Shown piece by piece: positions 20,990 to 34,200 of a stretch of DNA of 64,000 nucleotides. The DNA comes from Oscheius onirici. Taxonomy: Eukaryota; Nematoda; Chromadorea; Rhabditida; Rhabditidae. The notes beneath the pieces are model-generated. The model did no database searches. It saw nothing but the letters and a program-made list of their open reading frames with translations, and had not been told where the DNA came from. The position numbers and the translations under genes were made by a program. Numbering within the stretch: position 1 is the stretch's first letter; each line of letters opens with the position of its first letter. The DNA is taken from positions 6,262,064-6,326,063 of the forward strand of contig OW051468.1 of NCBI GenBank assembly GCA_932521025.1. The letters are read 5' to 3'.

Positions 20990-22402
20990 ATGGAAGCCAG
21001 GCTAAACACAGAAACCAGACCCCAACATCTTTTTCCTCAGCAGTTGCTCACGGACAGTGACTGGCATGTATCCAAGGTAAGATTTTTCAGCCGGATAGAA
21101 ACGACGTTTTCATAGCTCAGTAATGCAGAGTATCGAAGACAGCGAGACAATTTCAAATGTTTGATTAAACATAGCTGCTGGGACAAAGAAATGAAAAAGC
21201 AATATGTGATGGTCTTGAATAGAAGATCACAGCGTTCTCTCGATCTACCAGAGCCTTTTGATTTGAATCAAATCGTCATAATAAACTTACTAGCCGTGTT
21301 CTCAAAGGTTCGTAACGTCGTTTAGGAAAAATATACCCTATTCTAGATGCACCCCATCACATTTGTTCTGGCTTCACGTGTTTCGAAGACAACCAATAAG
21401 ATCATGAGTATAAACTTTACCAAGTTCCGCATTCGGATTAAAGATTCCACACTGTTTTATTCTGTATGTTTTGACTAATATACAAACCGGAGAGATTTTC
21501 AGAAACCCAAAGGATTGTGCTTCTCCCGCGGTAATAGAACCGCATTGAATCAGGACTGCATAGCCATATCTGATTCTTCTTCAATTCTTCCTTTCACATT
21601 CTCCCGCTGGGCAAAAGGGTTTACGGCAACGGACATGCCTACTTCGGTAGTCCTCAACAGCGATCTGTTTGATAGAATGAGGTATCCATTCCTCGAGGTG
21701 GATATTCGTCTTACCGCCAGCGAAAAACTGGACACGAAGCCGTGGATGAGAAATGTCCGTTATCTCAAGTTTGAGAAGGACTCTTTCGATTTTAACTGGA
21801 ATCTCAAACAAGACTTGGAAAGATTGCATGTTCCTCATAGTGTTGATTCAGAAACGCAGTACATAATTTTTGGCAGTCGATCTTACGCGGATGGGTCTCT
21901 AACCTTACCCGATTTTCTCAAATTTGCGAAGGCTGTGGGCAAATGGACGACTGGAAAAGAAGTTGTCAAAATTGTGAAGGTGAGTCCCAGAAAGCATAGC
22001 TGGAATGAAATATGTTTTCAGATGTGGAAAGAAGGAAACTGGGCAGAAGGATATTCTAATAGTATAACACTTGTCTCCGACATGGACGAAAACCAACTGA
22101 ACATAATCAAACACGGATCCTTTTGTTACTCTGCAATGAGGCGTCGTCTCATATTTGTACCAAATCCGGACGGCGTGTACCTTCTTTTTACTCGTCATTC
22201 TGGCAGCGGAAGAAAAGTTTCTCGGATTCATACAAACATCCACTCACTCTCCGATCTGATCTGGACTCAAGAAGAGTATCTAAGCTCGACCCCTATTGAT
22301 TACTCTTCTTACTCTGGTGATCCAGATGCTGACCTCGACCCTCTTGCATATATCAGGCTTTTAAAGCGATACAAAACAAACACCCGATTTCCCTTTCAGT
22401 AA
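20990..22402 (+). CDS. unrecognised protein family, copy 1 (417 aa)
   Basis: Five exons, 20990-21076, 21116-21307, 21347-21463, 21503-21979 and 22022-22402, all phase 0, encode 417 aa. The product has no signal peptide or membrane segment. Landmarks: FPQQLLTDSDWHVSK (1-29), RSLDLPEPFDLNQIV, SILPFTFSRWAKGF, MRYPFLEVDIRL, KPWMRNVRYLKFEKDSF, FAKAVGKWTTGKEV, VPNPDGVYLLFT and STPIDYSSYSGDPDADLDP near the end. A paralogue lies at 36956-38473 with the same first three exons and most landmarks. The two differ by one extra intron in the paralogue. AATAAA follows at about 22436. I recognise no domain. Conserved exon phases and residues show it is or was a real gene. It converges on the amino-acid transporter downstream. 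Confidence 0.7.
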
Positions 22403-22755
22403 CCGTCACACCACGTTGCTGATACGTTGAACACAATAAATTTATGTATTCCGAATAGTTGTCAGGGAGTAAGAGTCAGTGGCAGTGGCGAGACTCGTCG
22501 TGGTAGGCTTTTTAATCAGTAGAGCTTTGAAAGAATGACGAAAATGTTAAGTATGTGTCTTTTTGCTTCAGAAAGTCCAGCACGAAGTAAAAATATAGTT
22601 TTTTTAACCAATAGCACCCTGATTCCGAACATCTATAGAAGTGGGGGTCGAAAGTTGTGATCGAGATATGATCAGAAAAGCACGAGTCTGAGAAAAAACT
22701 TTTTATTACAGAAATCTGATAGATGTATCTTTGAGCAAAACAGGCTTGACTTCAT

Positions 22756-24551
22756 CTACTCGTTCTTGTCGTCATCGAGAACGAGGAACAGCTTCTGGGA
22801 GAAGAGAGTGATCGAATCTAAAAGTGGTCTCATTAAAATTGCAAAAACAATATAATTGCCTGTGATGTTCTGGATGAAGCGCGGCTTGTTCTTCCAGCCG
22901 ATGAAGACCATGTAAACGGGAACGCTGGACAGCATGATCAGAACGCCAATGACTGAAAAATTGATCAATATGTTCGAGAGAGAAGAAAACATACAAGAGT
23001 CCTTGGGAGCTGCGATGCTCGGAATGATGACCAAAGTGATGCAGCCGATGAGGAACAGCGTCGGCCAAACGAGAGGGACCTTGATGGGACGAGGGGCATC
23101 AGGCATCGAGCGACGGAAGTAGAAGAGAGCACAAATAGCTCCTCCGATGGCGATCCAGTAAGAGATCTGGATGTAGGTGATCAGGAGGTAGACGTTTCCA
23201 GAGAAGGCCAGGTAAACGAGCGAGAGGCCACCCTGCAAATTGAAGAGGTTAGCAATCGAGATTCTCTTACCATGAGGATGACGGCAGGGATGGGCGTCTG
23301 AGTCTTCTGGTTGGACATTGTCAGAACAGTCGGCATTTGACCTTCCTTGGCTCCGGCGTAGAAGAGACGAGCGGAAGTGTAGATCACTCCATTAGCCGAT
23401 CCGAAAGTGGAGAGGGCAACGCACAGAGGCATCAGGAAGGCCAGAGGACCAAAGACCTGGACAGGGTTATTGAGAGAAGTGGACTGTCTTGTCTACCTTG
23501 TTGGCGAAGGCGACGGCTACAGCAGGACTGGCCATGACCTCCTCGGGACTGAGAACCGTGTAGAAGGCGACGAGAACCAGCACATGGATGACAGTGCACA
23601 GACTGATGGAGATGGCAATGGCCAACGGGAGGTTACGCTTGGGGTTCTGGAGCTCATCCACGATGTAATTCAGGTAGTTCCATCCCGAATAGGCGAACAG
23701 TCCAGAGTAAAAGGCCAGAGTGACTTCCGAGAAGCTGCGAGTGCCGTCGAAAATGTTTTCGAAAGAGTCGCCGTACTTTGGATTTCCTAAAATGAAGAGT
23801 TTTGAAGGTAACAAGAAAAAAAGTACCTGAGAAGAGACAATACAGTCCCATGCATACGATGAGAGAAAGAGCCACGACTTTGGCAATTGTCAGAACGTCC
23901 TGTACCCTTGTGGCAAACTTGGCACTCATACAATTGATTGCCGTTACGAACAGAATCAGAGCCGCGGCGACGAGAGTCGTAGCGTAGCCCGAAGGATCAC
24001 AGTCCGGAAAGAACGGCCTCATGATGTAGATCGAAAAGGTCAGAGACACGATGGTGACGGTACAGGGACTGAAAAAGAGTCTGTTCAATTAAAAAAAAAC
24101 TGAAAACTTACCGGACAACGAAGGCTTCGACCCAGAGTCGCATGAATCCAGGGAAGGGTCCGAAAGCCTCCAGAATGTATGTGTACTCGCCTCCGCTTTT
24201 GCGGATCAGAGTTCCCAGCTCGGAGTAGCAGTATGCTCCAATGGCAGTGAAAATTCCGGAGAGGAACCATACAAGTAGCGATGCTCCAACCGAGCCGGCT
24301 TCTGAAAGAGTGATTGTGAAAGAAAAACTGAAGAAATACTTACGTTGATGAACACCGGACGGAGAGACGAAGATTCCAGATCCGATTATACATCCGACAC
24401 TCATTGTGACTCCATTGAAGAGAGTCAGAGTCTTCGGCTTCTCCTGGATGTCATCGTCGGGCAATCCTTTTGCACTGTCCAGGCCCTTGTCGACCAGCGG
24501 GGATGATTGATTGCCTGGCTCGTCGGTTGGCTTCGTCTTTTTGGAGACCAT
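22756..24551 (-). CDS. aat: LAT-type amino-acid transporter (SLC7 light chain)
   Basis: A complete 12-TM carrier. It starts MVSKKTKPTDEPGNQSS with a hydrophilic cytoplasmic segment and then LFNGVTMSVGCIIGSGIFVS, the APC-superfamily substrate-binding GSG signature in TM1. Downstream landmarks are SGGEYTYILEAFGPFPGFMR, the conserved FSGLFAYSGWNYLNYIVDEL-like segment in TM6, FGSANGVIYTSARLFYAGAK in TM8, and the end LFLVLDDDKNE at 22756. This matches glycoprotein-associated SLC7 exchangers (nematode AAT family), which swap neutral or cationic amino acids and need a 4F2hc-like heavy chain joined by a disulphide. The extracellular loop after TM3 contains FPDCDPSGYA, with a cysteine placed where the heavy-chain disulphide is expected. 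Introns are short and the frame is intact. The substrate subclass cannot be fixed from sequence alone. Confidence 0.92.
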
Positions 24552-27107
24552 TGCGGCCTGGAAGAGAATAGTCAGTGGTGTAAAAGTGTGAAAAGGAACG
24601 TATACATGAAAAGGACTTTGGAGGATGCCATAAACAATGAATCAGAACGGGGCACCACCGATCAATTCGGTTTCATTCGTCTTTTTGGCGAGAAAGTATG
24701 AAGGGACTATCAATTGATATGACTTTGGGTGGCGTGCGACAAATGAAGATGAAGAGACAGAGAACGGAAATGGGCTAGGAGAAGTCAGCCCAGCGGTAGG
24801 CAATGGGCCTGTAGTGAACTGCCCCAGGTCTAGTGCCCGCCCTCATTTGACTCATTCAAGCTGCACCTCCAATGATCTCGATTTTTCGACAATAAACAGT
24901 TTGGAACCAAGAGCATGCACTCTCTGATCTGAACAGTTCGAACTCTTTGTCCAGACAAAGAATCTGACTCACATTTGCGGCCCATTGAAACCGTATACAG
25001 AGAGTTGCAAGAGGTAAGACAGCCGGGTACTTTTCTGTTGCCAGAACCGTGTAACAGGGCTTGGAATTCCAACGGGTAAACAGTCTAGTCTGATTGAGGG
25101 AAGAGTTTTGCCACAGAGCAGACTACTATGAGTATTTAGTAGATTTAGAACAGTTATGGGTTGGAAGCTTGTGAAGCCAGGGAGATGTTTGGAAAGAACT
25201 CCTGGTCTGTTTGGATCTAGTCAGAACAGTGCTGTTGAGACTAATAATAGGGTAACGAGCAGTGCTGGCAGGCAACTCATGGGCTGATTCAGGGATCCTG
25301 GTCTAGACGAGTGATCTGATTCATAGTCCATCCAAACGGAATGGGACAAAAGAGGAATAAAGGTTGAGGGTTTGAAGAGTCAAGCGCTGTCTAGACTTTT
25401 GAGCATGACCCGGCTTGTCAGTATCCGCAGGACGTTTATATCGTTTGTCACAGCTGGTGACAAAGAGCTGTGCCGACGAGAGAGACAACATGTAAATGTT
25501 TTTGAGCTGGATCTTGGAAATGGTCAAAGGTTTTTAAGTTATGGGGCGAATACGTGACAATTTCGATGTAGAGACTACCAGAAATGACACACTCCGACGA
25601 GCGAGACTGCCGAGTCTTTGTGTATAACATTCCCTCAATTTGTCATCTCCTTGACGCATCTGTCTGTCGTGGACACGACCCGGCACTGTCTCTCGAAAGA
25701 GTTGTAGTGTTTACGAATATGCTACGGGGTGTGAAAGAGGGGTCGTACTGTAGGAGCAGGTGTTTACGCCAAGAGAAAAACGAGACAACTTTGTCCACAA
25801 CAGCAGATGGTCAACAAGATTTTAACCAGAAAGATTTACAATCCGAGTTGCTTACGATTCTGATGCTGCCGGCTAATGATTGATAAATGAGCAATAAAAC
25901 GAAAAACTCACTGATGAAATGGATGATGAAGAGACGATTGACGGTAGAAGAGGAAGAACGTTGTCTCAAGATAAGATTCTTCTGAATTGAAAGCAATTTG
26001 TTCGGAAAAAGTTTAATCCTTTGGAAAAAGCTTTCAGGTTCTCGACTTGTCATGACTTGTCAAAACGAAGAGATTACCACACGCGACTAGATAAGTTGAG
26101 ATCGAAACTCGTATATTTCTACGGACAGACCAGAGAAATGTTGTGGCAGGGATGCCGAAGCTAACAATGGAGGCAAAGAGAAAGTATTGCTGGACTTCGA
26201 GTTCCCTCTGACCTCCTTCAGGAAGTTTTGGAGGAAAGTGCTGTACCCATTGACTCTGGGGATTCGCAGACCATGATCGGACTAGAAAGATCTCGCGAAG
26301 TAGGTCACGAACGGTCTGGCAGAAAACAGGGGTAAGGAAGTACTTTTGGTGAAGGGCTTCTGGCCTGACTTTTGTCAGGTCAGAACTCTTTTTGATCGGG
26401 TAGGTCTGGTCCAGTTGGATTATATTGCGGTACTGTGCACGAGCCAGTCCCAGTGCAAAACTCGGTGAAGGAACGTAAGCGCCTATTGCAGTACAACCAA
26501 AGCGTTGATGTAGGGATCATAGTTTATTTATATTTATTTATACGTATCCTAACTCAGATAATATATCTGTAGGGGAAGAGACTTCTATCGTTGGCTAGTC
26601 ATCCAACTGCCAACCTTCTGAACTCTGTTCGGGACATAGTTACTGTTACAAAAAGAATTGGAAAGACCAGATACGTCAACAAGGATCTGATGGGAGAATA
26701 TTCCTACCAGGATACAAACGAAAGTTTGCAGTCGTACCTGGTGTATCAAATTCATGCCCTCTTATCCAGTTCTTTTTAATCGACTGCGTATAATCTGCAC
26801 CAAGACTCCTCTTCAGACTGTTTTCCTACTGTTATCACCTGCTATCATTTCATTTGAGGAGGTTGTACCAGGCACCATCTACCGCTCTTCACTTTCATTC
26901 ATTTGGCTCAAAATGCGGCAAATTCCAGTTCCGACGACATATATCAAGAATACGACCTGCTTACCTCATTATTTGTTTCTTCTCTTTTCATCTGACATGG
27001 GTCACGCCTTATCGTCTGTTAGATAACGCGGCATTTGTGGCTCTGCTACCCTCTCCCATCAGCTCTTTTTTGTTTTTCTCTCTAAAAGTTTCCATTTTTA
27101 GCCAACC
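24552..27107. other. long intergenic region upstream of ferritin
   Basis: About 2.5 kb, divergent between transporter and ferritin, so it holds both promoters. Open frames inside are short and unlike any family. A pair of GACTTGTC words sits at 26044-26062. A TACGTG hexamer occurs at 25551. T-rich sequence (27060-27100) just before the ferritin ATG fits an outron. Confidence 0.4.
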
Positions 27108-27807
27108 ATGTCCGTCAGCAAAATCCGTCAAAACTACCAGACCGAAGTCGAAGCTGCTCTAAACAAGCAGATCTCCATCGAGCTCTATGCTTCTCAAGTC
27201 TACCTCTCAATGAGCGCCTATTTTGATCGCGATGACATTGCTCTGCCGGGAGCTGCGAAGTGAGCCCTTTTCATGTACTTTGCTATCACGAGAATGTGCA
27301 AAAGATTACGAAAAAAAAAATTATTGTGGTGGGACGGAGTACCACAGTTAGACAGCCACAACATTTAGAACCACTGTACTTTGAAACCCCGAGCTTTCAG
27401 GTGGTTCCAAGAGCAATCAAACGAGGAACGAGAGCATGCCATGGAAATGATCAAGTACCAGAACCGACGTGGAGGTCGTGTCGTCTTCCAGGAGGTCAAG
27501 AAACCTGAGAAGGACGAATGGGGAACTCTCCACGAGGCTCTGGAGGCTGCTCTCACTCTTGAGAAGTTCAACAACACGTGTCTTCTGAATCTTCACGGCG
27601 TTGCTCAACAGGCCAACGACGCTCACTTCAGCGACTTTTTGGAAGGAAAGTTCCTTGATGAGCAGGTGGATTCTTTTGAAAAGCTATTTATTAGGGAGGT
27701 TTTAGGTCGAAGCTATCCATGAGCTCGGAAAGATGATCACCAATCTGAAGCGTGCTGGAACTGGACTCGGAGAGTACCTCTTCGACAAGGAACACTTCGG
27801 TCACTAA
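27108..27807 (+). CDS. ftn: ferritin, heavy-chain type
   Basis: Exons 27108-27259, 27401-27665 and 27706-27807 encode 172 aa, the family length. It begins [20 protein letters not shown]. Helix A has [17 protein letters not shown] and helix [20 protein letters not shown], carrying the ferroxidase residues (E in ELYAS, Y in VYLSM, E and H in EEREH), so it should oxidise and store iron as a cytosolic 24-mer. The chain ends [12 protein letters not shown], the usual ferritin end. No iron-responsive hairpin of the vertebrate type was found upstream; nematode ferritins are known to be regulated transcriptionally. Intron 1 (140 bp) contains a copy of the dispersed TGGCTGTCTAACTG word. C. elegans has two such genes and I cannot tell which this corresponds to. 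Confidence 0.96.
27336..27360 (-). repeat. dispersed 14-bp word, copy in ferritin intron 1
   Basis: On the minus strand this reads TTGTGGCTGTCTAACTGTGG. It shares TGGCTGTCTAACTG with copies at 6344, 10548 and 31871. It lies about 45-60 bp before the intron's 3' end. Confidence 0.5.
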
Positions 27808-28238
27808 ACTCCTACGAGTCCTTTCTACTGTTCTATAATCTGTACCACTTTGAAAAAAAATTATAATCTTGAAAAGGCCTTTGTCTTGGTGGTTCGTCTA
27901 CTAGACTCTTACAGTATCTAATCTCCCGGCTCACCATCTTATCGGTAGTCAAAAAAAGAGGAAGAGATTTACCGGAAAATGGTAACTATATTGTAAAAAG
28001 AGTGCCGGTTGCGGCTACCGAGAGCGGGAATGTGCAGGATGAGCAAACGGCCCGATATCTATTTGCTCTGCGCTTGGATCCGCTTATTTTCAGTTTTCGT
28101 TATCATTCCTTAGATAGTAGTACTCTCGTTCGAAAGCCCTTTATTAAAACAGAAAAACAACCATAAAGTAAGTGGAAAGTAAACCGGTAAATCATCACAA
28201 GGTAGGGGGAAAACCGGGGGAATGTAATGGGAGAGAGC
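27808..28238. other. intergenic between convergent genes
   Basis: Ferritin and PPIP5K converge here. A poly(A)-like tract follows ferritin at about 27850 (gaaaaaaaattataatc). Nothing else is supported. Confidence 0.35.
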
Positions 28239-31200
28239 TCATTCTTCAGCATTGTCCAGACTGAGCTGCTTCAGTCTGTTCACTTGCTCACAAAGAGTCT
28301 CGAGGTTTGTGGGAACTTGTTCCGAGGTCAGGAGAGGTGTCTTGGGAGGCGACGGAATCGGGGTACGGGCGGTCAGCAGATTGAAGAGGAAACGGTCAAA
28401 GTCCTCGAATCGGATGTTGTCGTGAAGAGTTTCCAAGGAGCGGAGAGGAGGCCAGAAACGACGGATATCTGAAGACTTTGTTGCTCTCGTTATATAATAA
28501 TTCTGAGCGCCATATCGCAGCGAATAATTTTGTTCTCCACATCCAAAAGAAATTACAGTCTCCGATTCATCTTCCATTTCCGAAAGTTTTCCAACTGATA
28601 TCTACGATCAGACCGCTTCCTTACAAATTCACATAGCGAGTCGCTCTAATCAGTTCCTTCTATAGTTCAACAGCACAATGGTCTGTTCGTTATCGGATAT
28701 GATTGAACTGGACATTACAGAAGCAGTTCCCTCACTTTTGTTTCCCTCAACTGCCCACGCGCCGCACAATTTGTTAGAGTTGATAGCTCAGAGCGATGCA
28801 ACCCTTTTTCTTCTCGACTTACCGTTGACCATGAGTCCCTCATCCGCCTTGAAAGTCTGTAGACGAGGAGCACTGGAAGACCGGGCAATGACAGCCGTAG
28901 AGAGAACGGCAGATCCGGTAGAGTAATCGCAATCTTAAAAAATGTATTTCGGGGATAGCTATGGATACTCACTGTTCTTGTTCTTGCTATTCTTGTCATC
29001 AGAGACAGTTTCGACAGCGAATCTTCCCATCAGAACATCCGTGCTGATCAACTTACTCGTCATTCCTTTTGGGATATCTGAACATGTTCATGTAAACTTC
29101 TGGGGCGTTCTTACCATTCAGCAGATTGACAGTGTGATGCTTGAACTTGTAGGGGAAGCGCGAGCGTCTGGCTGAAAAAATATCTTAATGTTTTGTTGAA
29201 GGACTGTCTAGAAAGCAGTATTGAAAGCACAGAAAGAAAGAAGATGAAGGTAGGTGAAAAGCAGAGACATACATTTATCGTCGTTTCCGTTGGCCTCGGT
29301 GCGATTGGCTGAAAATGAAACATGCTGATAGTATCAACTGGTAAGGGTGCTAAGGTCTTTCGGGGACAGGCACACAGGATGCACAAGAAAGGCTGACAAA
29401 ACTCACCTGTTTCTGGTTTCTTCTCCGCCTTCTCCTTCGTCTCTTCCACATGTTCTACCTCTTTGATTTCTGTCATTAGAGCCTTCTTCGCATCTTCGAT
29501 GATTTCCTTCGCCCATTTTCCGCGAGAAGCTCCAACAGTTTCTTGGTAGTCGTCCTCGCCAACACTGACCTGAAATTTCTGGTGAGAATTATCTTTGGAA
29601 AGACGAGGAGAGGACCCGAAATGTTAGCTTCCAGAACAAACTCTATAAATAGCCTCACCTGACTAGGACTCTTAGCCACGGCACTGTCCAAGTTGTTTCT
29701 GTGTTCACGTCGCCATTCCGAGGGATCCTCTTTCGGTTTGTCGCCTTCTTCGCTCGCCTTCTCTCTGTCAGAACCAGTGTTTCGACGCTGTCTCTTCAGA
29801 TTTCCTTCCGAATCAACTAAATTGCTCTCTAAAACCAAAATCAAAAATAACTCATACCATTTGACTTGGAATTGACCTCATTCAGTGCCACAAGATTGAC
29901 AGATTCCGCGTCGTTCAGCTCTTCCATGTGATCATCGGAATCGGCGGAATGTTCAACGGGACTCACCAAACTAAAAGATTTTTTTTGTACAGAACACATC
30001 AGAAAACTACCCGACAGCCTTCGCAGCCGTGCGTTTTTCCTCAGTTGGAGTAGCAACCGAGAGATCTTCCTTTGGAGGACTGTCCAAAACAATCGTTCCG
30101 TTCAAAGTCGTCTGTGAGCTGTCGCTACTTCCCTGATTGTGGGGAGAGGTTCCTCCGTCTCGGGAATGGCTCTTCGACATGCTGTTACTGCTGAAAGGCA
30201 ATGGTTTTATCACACTGACTCTTGTCTTACTTGTTCATTCTCCTCACATTGTAGATTCGTTCCTTCTCGGTCAGGAAACAGGGATAGAGTCCCGGCGAGA
30301 ACATCAGTTCAATGTGAAAACGACGCTCTTTCGTCTCGGGACAGCTGTCTTCGTAGACCATGAAAACCACCTGAAACAGATTTTTTAAATACAATCTAAG
30401 CCTAAGATCAGTTAAAAATTTATTAATAACTGCACCTGTGTCATGTAGTTGAATTCCGTGACTCCGCTGAGGAAGTTCATGGCCCTTTGCCATTTCTTAT
30501 CATCCACCGAACAGAGATTTCCATAGCGGAGAAGGTTCATCAGCGTGTGAATGTGACTTTCGCTCGTGAAATATAGCCTAGTCCTGACGTGACGGAACGG
30601 GGTAGCGATTCCCTGAGAAGCTCTGGGATCCAGACGGGTCGGATTCTCGTCCTCGACCGCGTTGATGGTGCAGCGATGAAGATCGTTGCGAATCTTTTTC
30701 AGCAGCGGTGTGCAAACTCTTTGGGCGACACAGACCTTATTCTCTTTCTTGATTCCGTACTCCTTGAAATTAGACTTTTCAAAATTTAAAGGCAGCAAAC
30801 CTGTGGAACAACAATATCGGCCATGTTCTTGACGCACTGGTACATCCTTTCCAGATCGGTCTCCTGACCACCACACAGCTCGGGATTGTGTTCCAGATCA
30901 TACTTGATGTTATCGTAAATGTCCGGAATCTTCGAAATGTCGTACTCCACGTCTCCATTCTTGTTCGATCTCTGGAACTCTCGCAGTTCCTTGGACCAAC
31001 GACGCTGGGCCAGATCCCAGGATTCGTTTTGGTAAAGAGCATGTGCTGAAATGTTTTTATAAGAGCATTTGATAGACTTGAAAAAGCATAAAGACAAGTG
31101 TTTCGAAGCAGACTTACTTGGCCTGGTGGTCTTGTGATGGCTGATGGTCTCACACATCTTCTTCACATATCCAGCAATCTCGTCGCACATCTTTTTCGGG

Positions 31201-34200
31201 TTTTTGATAAAGTCCAGAGCGTTGTTGATCGATCTCAATCCGTTCGGATTCAGAGCCTGGTAGTCTTCCGGAGTCCAGTCGCGGTCAACCTAATATTTTC
31301 GCTAAGAAAAATTTAAAATGAAAATAACCTGCAAGGCTTGATGAAGATACGTCTTGAGCTCTCCTTGAAAGTCCCTGGCCTTGCAATCGTCGTCCAGAAG
31401 ACCGTCCGTGTTGGCGGATTTGACCATCTGCATCAGAATCGGCGTCAGTTCTCCTTCCAGAGCCAGCATTCCCTAAATAAGTAGCTTGAAAGCAATTTTT
31501 TATTGTACCTTGGCAAAGGCAGCAGCTGTCATTTGAACACGTCCCTCATCCGAAGCGTAAATCTTCAGATCGTGTCTGTAGGTCGAGTGAAGTCGCAGGA
31601 ACCCGAGACCCTAAAGAACTATTTTAAACTGTTATTGTTAGACTTGCCTGCTTATCTTCTGGAATATTCTTGCCGTCAGTTCTTCGAATTCCTGGATACA
31701 GAGTTCTGAACAGCTTGCCAAGAGCTTCCGCCTGAAGTGTACCGGCGGTGGTCAGTTCTCCTCCCCATTTGAGGATCAGCAGAAGAGGAGGAAGATTCTG
31801 AAACCGAGAATTGTCGTTGGGTCAGCCATTACAAAATCCGCTGTTTATACAGAAGAGAATCGTAAACGATGTGGCTGTCTAACTGCGGCTATGAAGACGA
31901 CGAGCAAGACACAGTCTCGTATGTTTCAAATTATTTCAAAAGATGATCCGATAGAGGAAATTGAATGAAAGATATGGGTCACCTGAGAAGACGAGCTGCT
32001 ATCCTCGTCGCTCTTCTTTTCCTTTCCCTTCAAATACTTCAGCTGGACTTTGCGATTGATTCCGGAGAAGTGCCCATACCTGAAAACAGAGGATAGACTG
32101 CGGACAAGGGGACGGGTACAAGGTACAGGAAGGACACATGCTACTCCTTCGAACAAGGCGACGAACGAAATCTTTATTTATCATGCAAGATTAGAGACCC
32201 TCTCTATGTACAGCATACTGTCTCCCCATTGAGTTAGTTGTACTCTTCAAAAACAAAACCGGTCAATCACGACATCTACGCACATTTCTAGAACAGTTCT
32301 CAGCTGTTCCCATTTCTTGATCGACTCGTCAACGGTCTCTAGCCGATGTTCAAAGACGTCCTCTGCCGTCACAAGCTCTTCAGAAGCTTCCAATTCTTGT
32401 AAGATATCGTTCCTTTCAGTCTGAATCATAATTTTGTTTCATTTCTTATGTTTCTTACGTATTTTTCAGTGAGAATCTGTTTGGCCAGTTCCAGGACTTC
32501 GGTCAATTGGTTCGGTCGTTTCATCTGAACAGAGTGTCAAAAATGAGTATCTGAACTAACCTTGATCTCGTTCTTCTTGAAACCATCGTACTTTTTGAAC
32601 AGTTCGAAGAAGCGCTCGTCTTGAACAACGATTTTCATTTTCTGCTTTGGAGTCCTATCGCCGTGTCGGATCACCGCAATCACACACCTCAGCTCCATTA
32701 TCTTTCCACTTGGCGTCGAAACAAACGGCGGGTCTTCTGGAATTTGATTCATTTGAAACGAAAATGTGAAATATACCTCCAAGACCAAGGTCGAAAAGCG
32801 CTTGCTGGGAAGGCGCCATTTTTTCAGGAATCGGAGGAATCGTCATGCCGATGACGCCTCGAATTATCATATTTCCTAAGATTTTGGCAGTGTCCTGAAC
32901 ATATTTTTTATTCGAGATCTTCCCTCAAACCTCATAGTACTTGTGAGAAGTTTTGACGAAAGAGAACCCGTTGACATCGCAAACGTAAGACTCTCCATTG
33001 GCTCGAAGAAGATCAAATCCGCAGACAGTTTGCCCGAATGCATCGACAATCTTTTTGGCGATCAACTTCTCCTTGCTGTTCAGAATGACCGGATATCGGA
33101 CTTCCTTTCCGTTGGCATCTCTCTCGACCTTTCCATCCAGTCCGGGAGCTTTCCTAGCTTCAGCATGGGCGTAATATGGACCAACAGCATAGACCTAAAG
33201 TTGTTTTAGAGTGTGAGGATGCCTTAAAAAATATCATTGGAAAAGAGCTACAAATGTTTGATAATTCCAAAAGAGGTCTTTTTTGTCCTTTTTCAACCAA
33301 CCTTGACATCCGTCCCGTCTGCTGGAATGAAATCTTCGTAGACGAAGCTTCCATCAGTTCGGACAGTACTCACAGGAGAATAGTAGCTGGCTCTGTTGTT
33401 AATCTGAAAAAGAGTTTGATCAGCCAAAATCATCTCCAGATGGCACAAAATACAGGAAAAAAAGGCTCAAACTAGGTAAGCAGAGGTCAGTATGGTTTCG
33501 GTTAGTTCAACGGCAAAGCTGAACCGAAGTTGTAAACTTGTAACTTACATGCCACGCTTTAATAGTTTTTCCTCTTATTGACATGGTTCCCTAAAATTAA
33601 AAAGCATGTTTTTTTATGGTTATGTGGATCTCTTTTCAAAAGCTGGCATTATTTTCGACAGTGAGAATGTTAGACTACACTAGGATGAAACTGAAAAGAA
33701 GGACTCACTTTTCGGAAAAGTCTCTGAGATCCGCCACCGACAGAACTCGGGTAGTAGATGTAAATATTGTGGTCTTCGGCTGAGAGCGGCTTCTCCACAA
33801 ATGGCTTGTTGAAGACCATTCCATTCACTTCGACATGATCATTATGCTCCACCAGTTTGCCGTCTAAACTTATTTTTGATCCACGTTTTCTTTCCGCTTT
33901 CACAGAGACCCCAGAGACTCATTGACGATCATGTACATGCACCTCTACAGGTTGCCAACTACCAATCTGAACATGCTTTTTCTTCCTACTGTGCCCAGTT
34001 CTACTTCTACAAAACAAAATGTTTGCTTTTAACTGACCTGGTTCCTCGGGATCTCCTCGCACCATGACTCCATGTCTAGGATGAGCGATTCCCTCTTTGG
34101 CAAGCGTTCGAAAGACCTTTCGTCTGTCCAACTGTAATCGAGAGATCAAAATCTAATGACGAGCGAAAAACTCACCAAGTCATACTGTCTCTTGAGATCA

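Noticed and set aside
25551-25556. TACGTG hexamer as a hypoxia/iron response element of ferritin
   Set aside because: A single hexamer about 1.5 kb upstream is expected by chance, and no clustered GATA or second site was seen.
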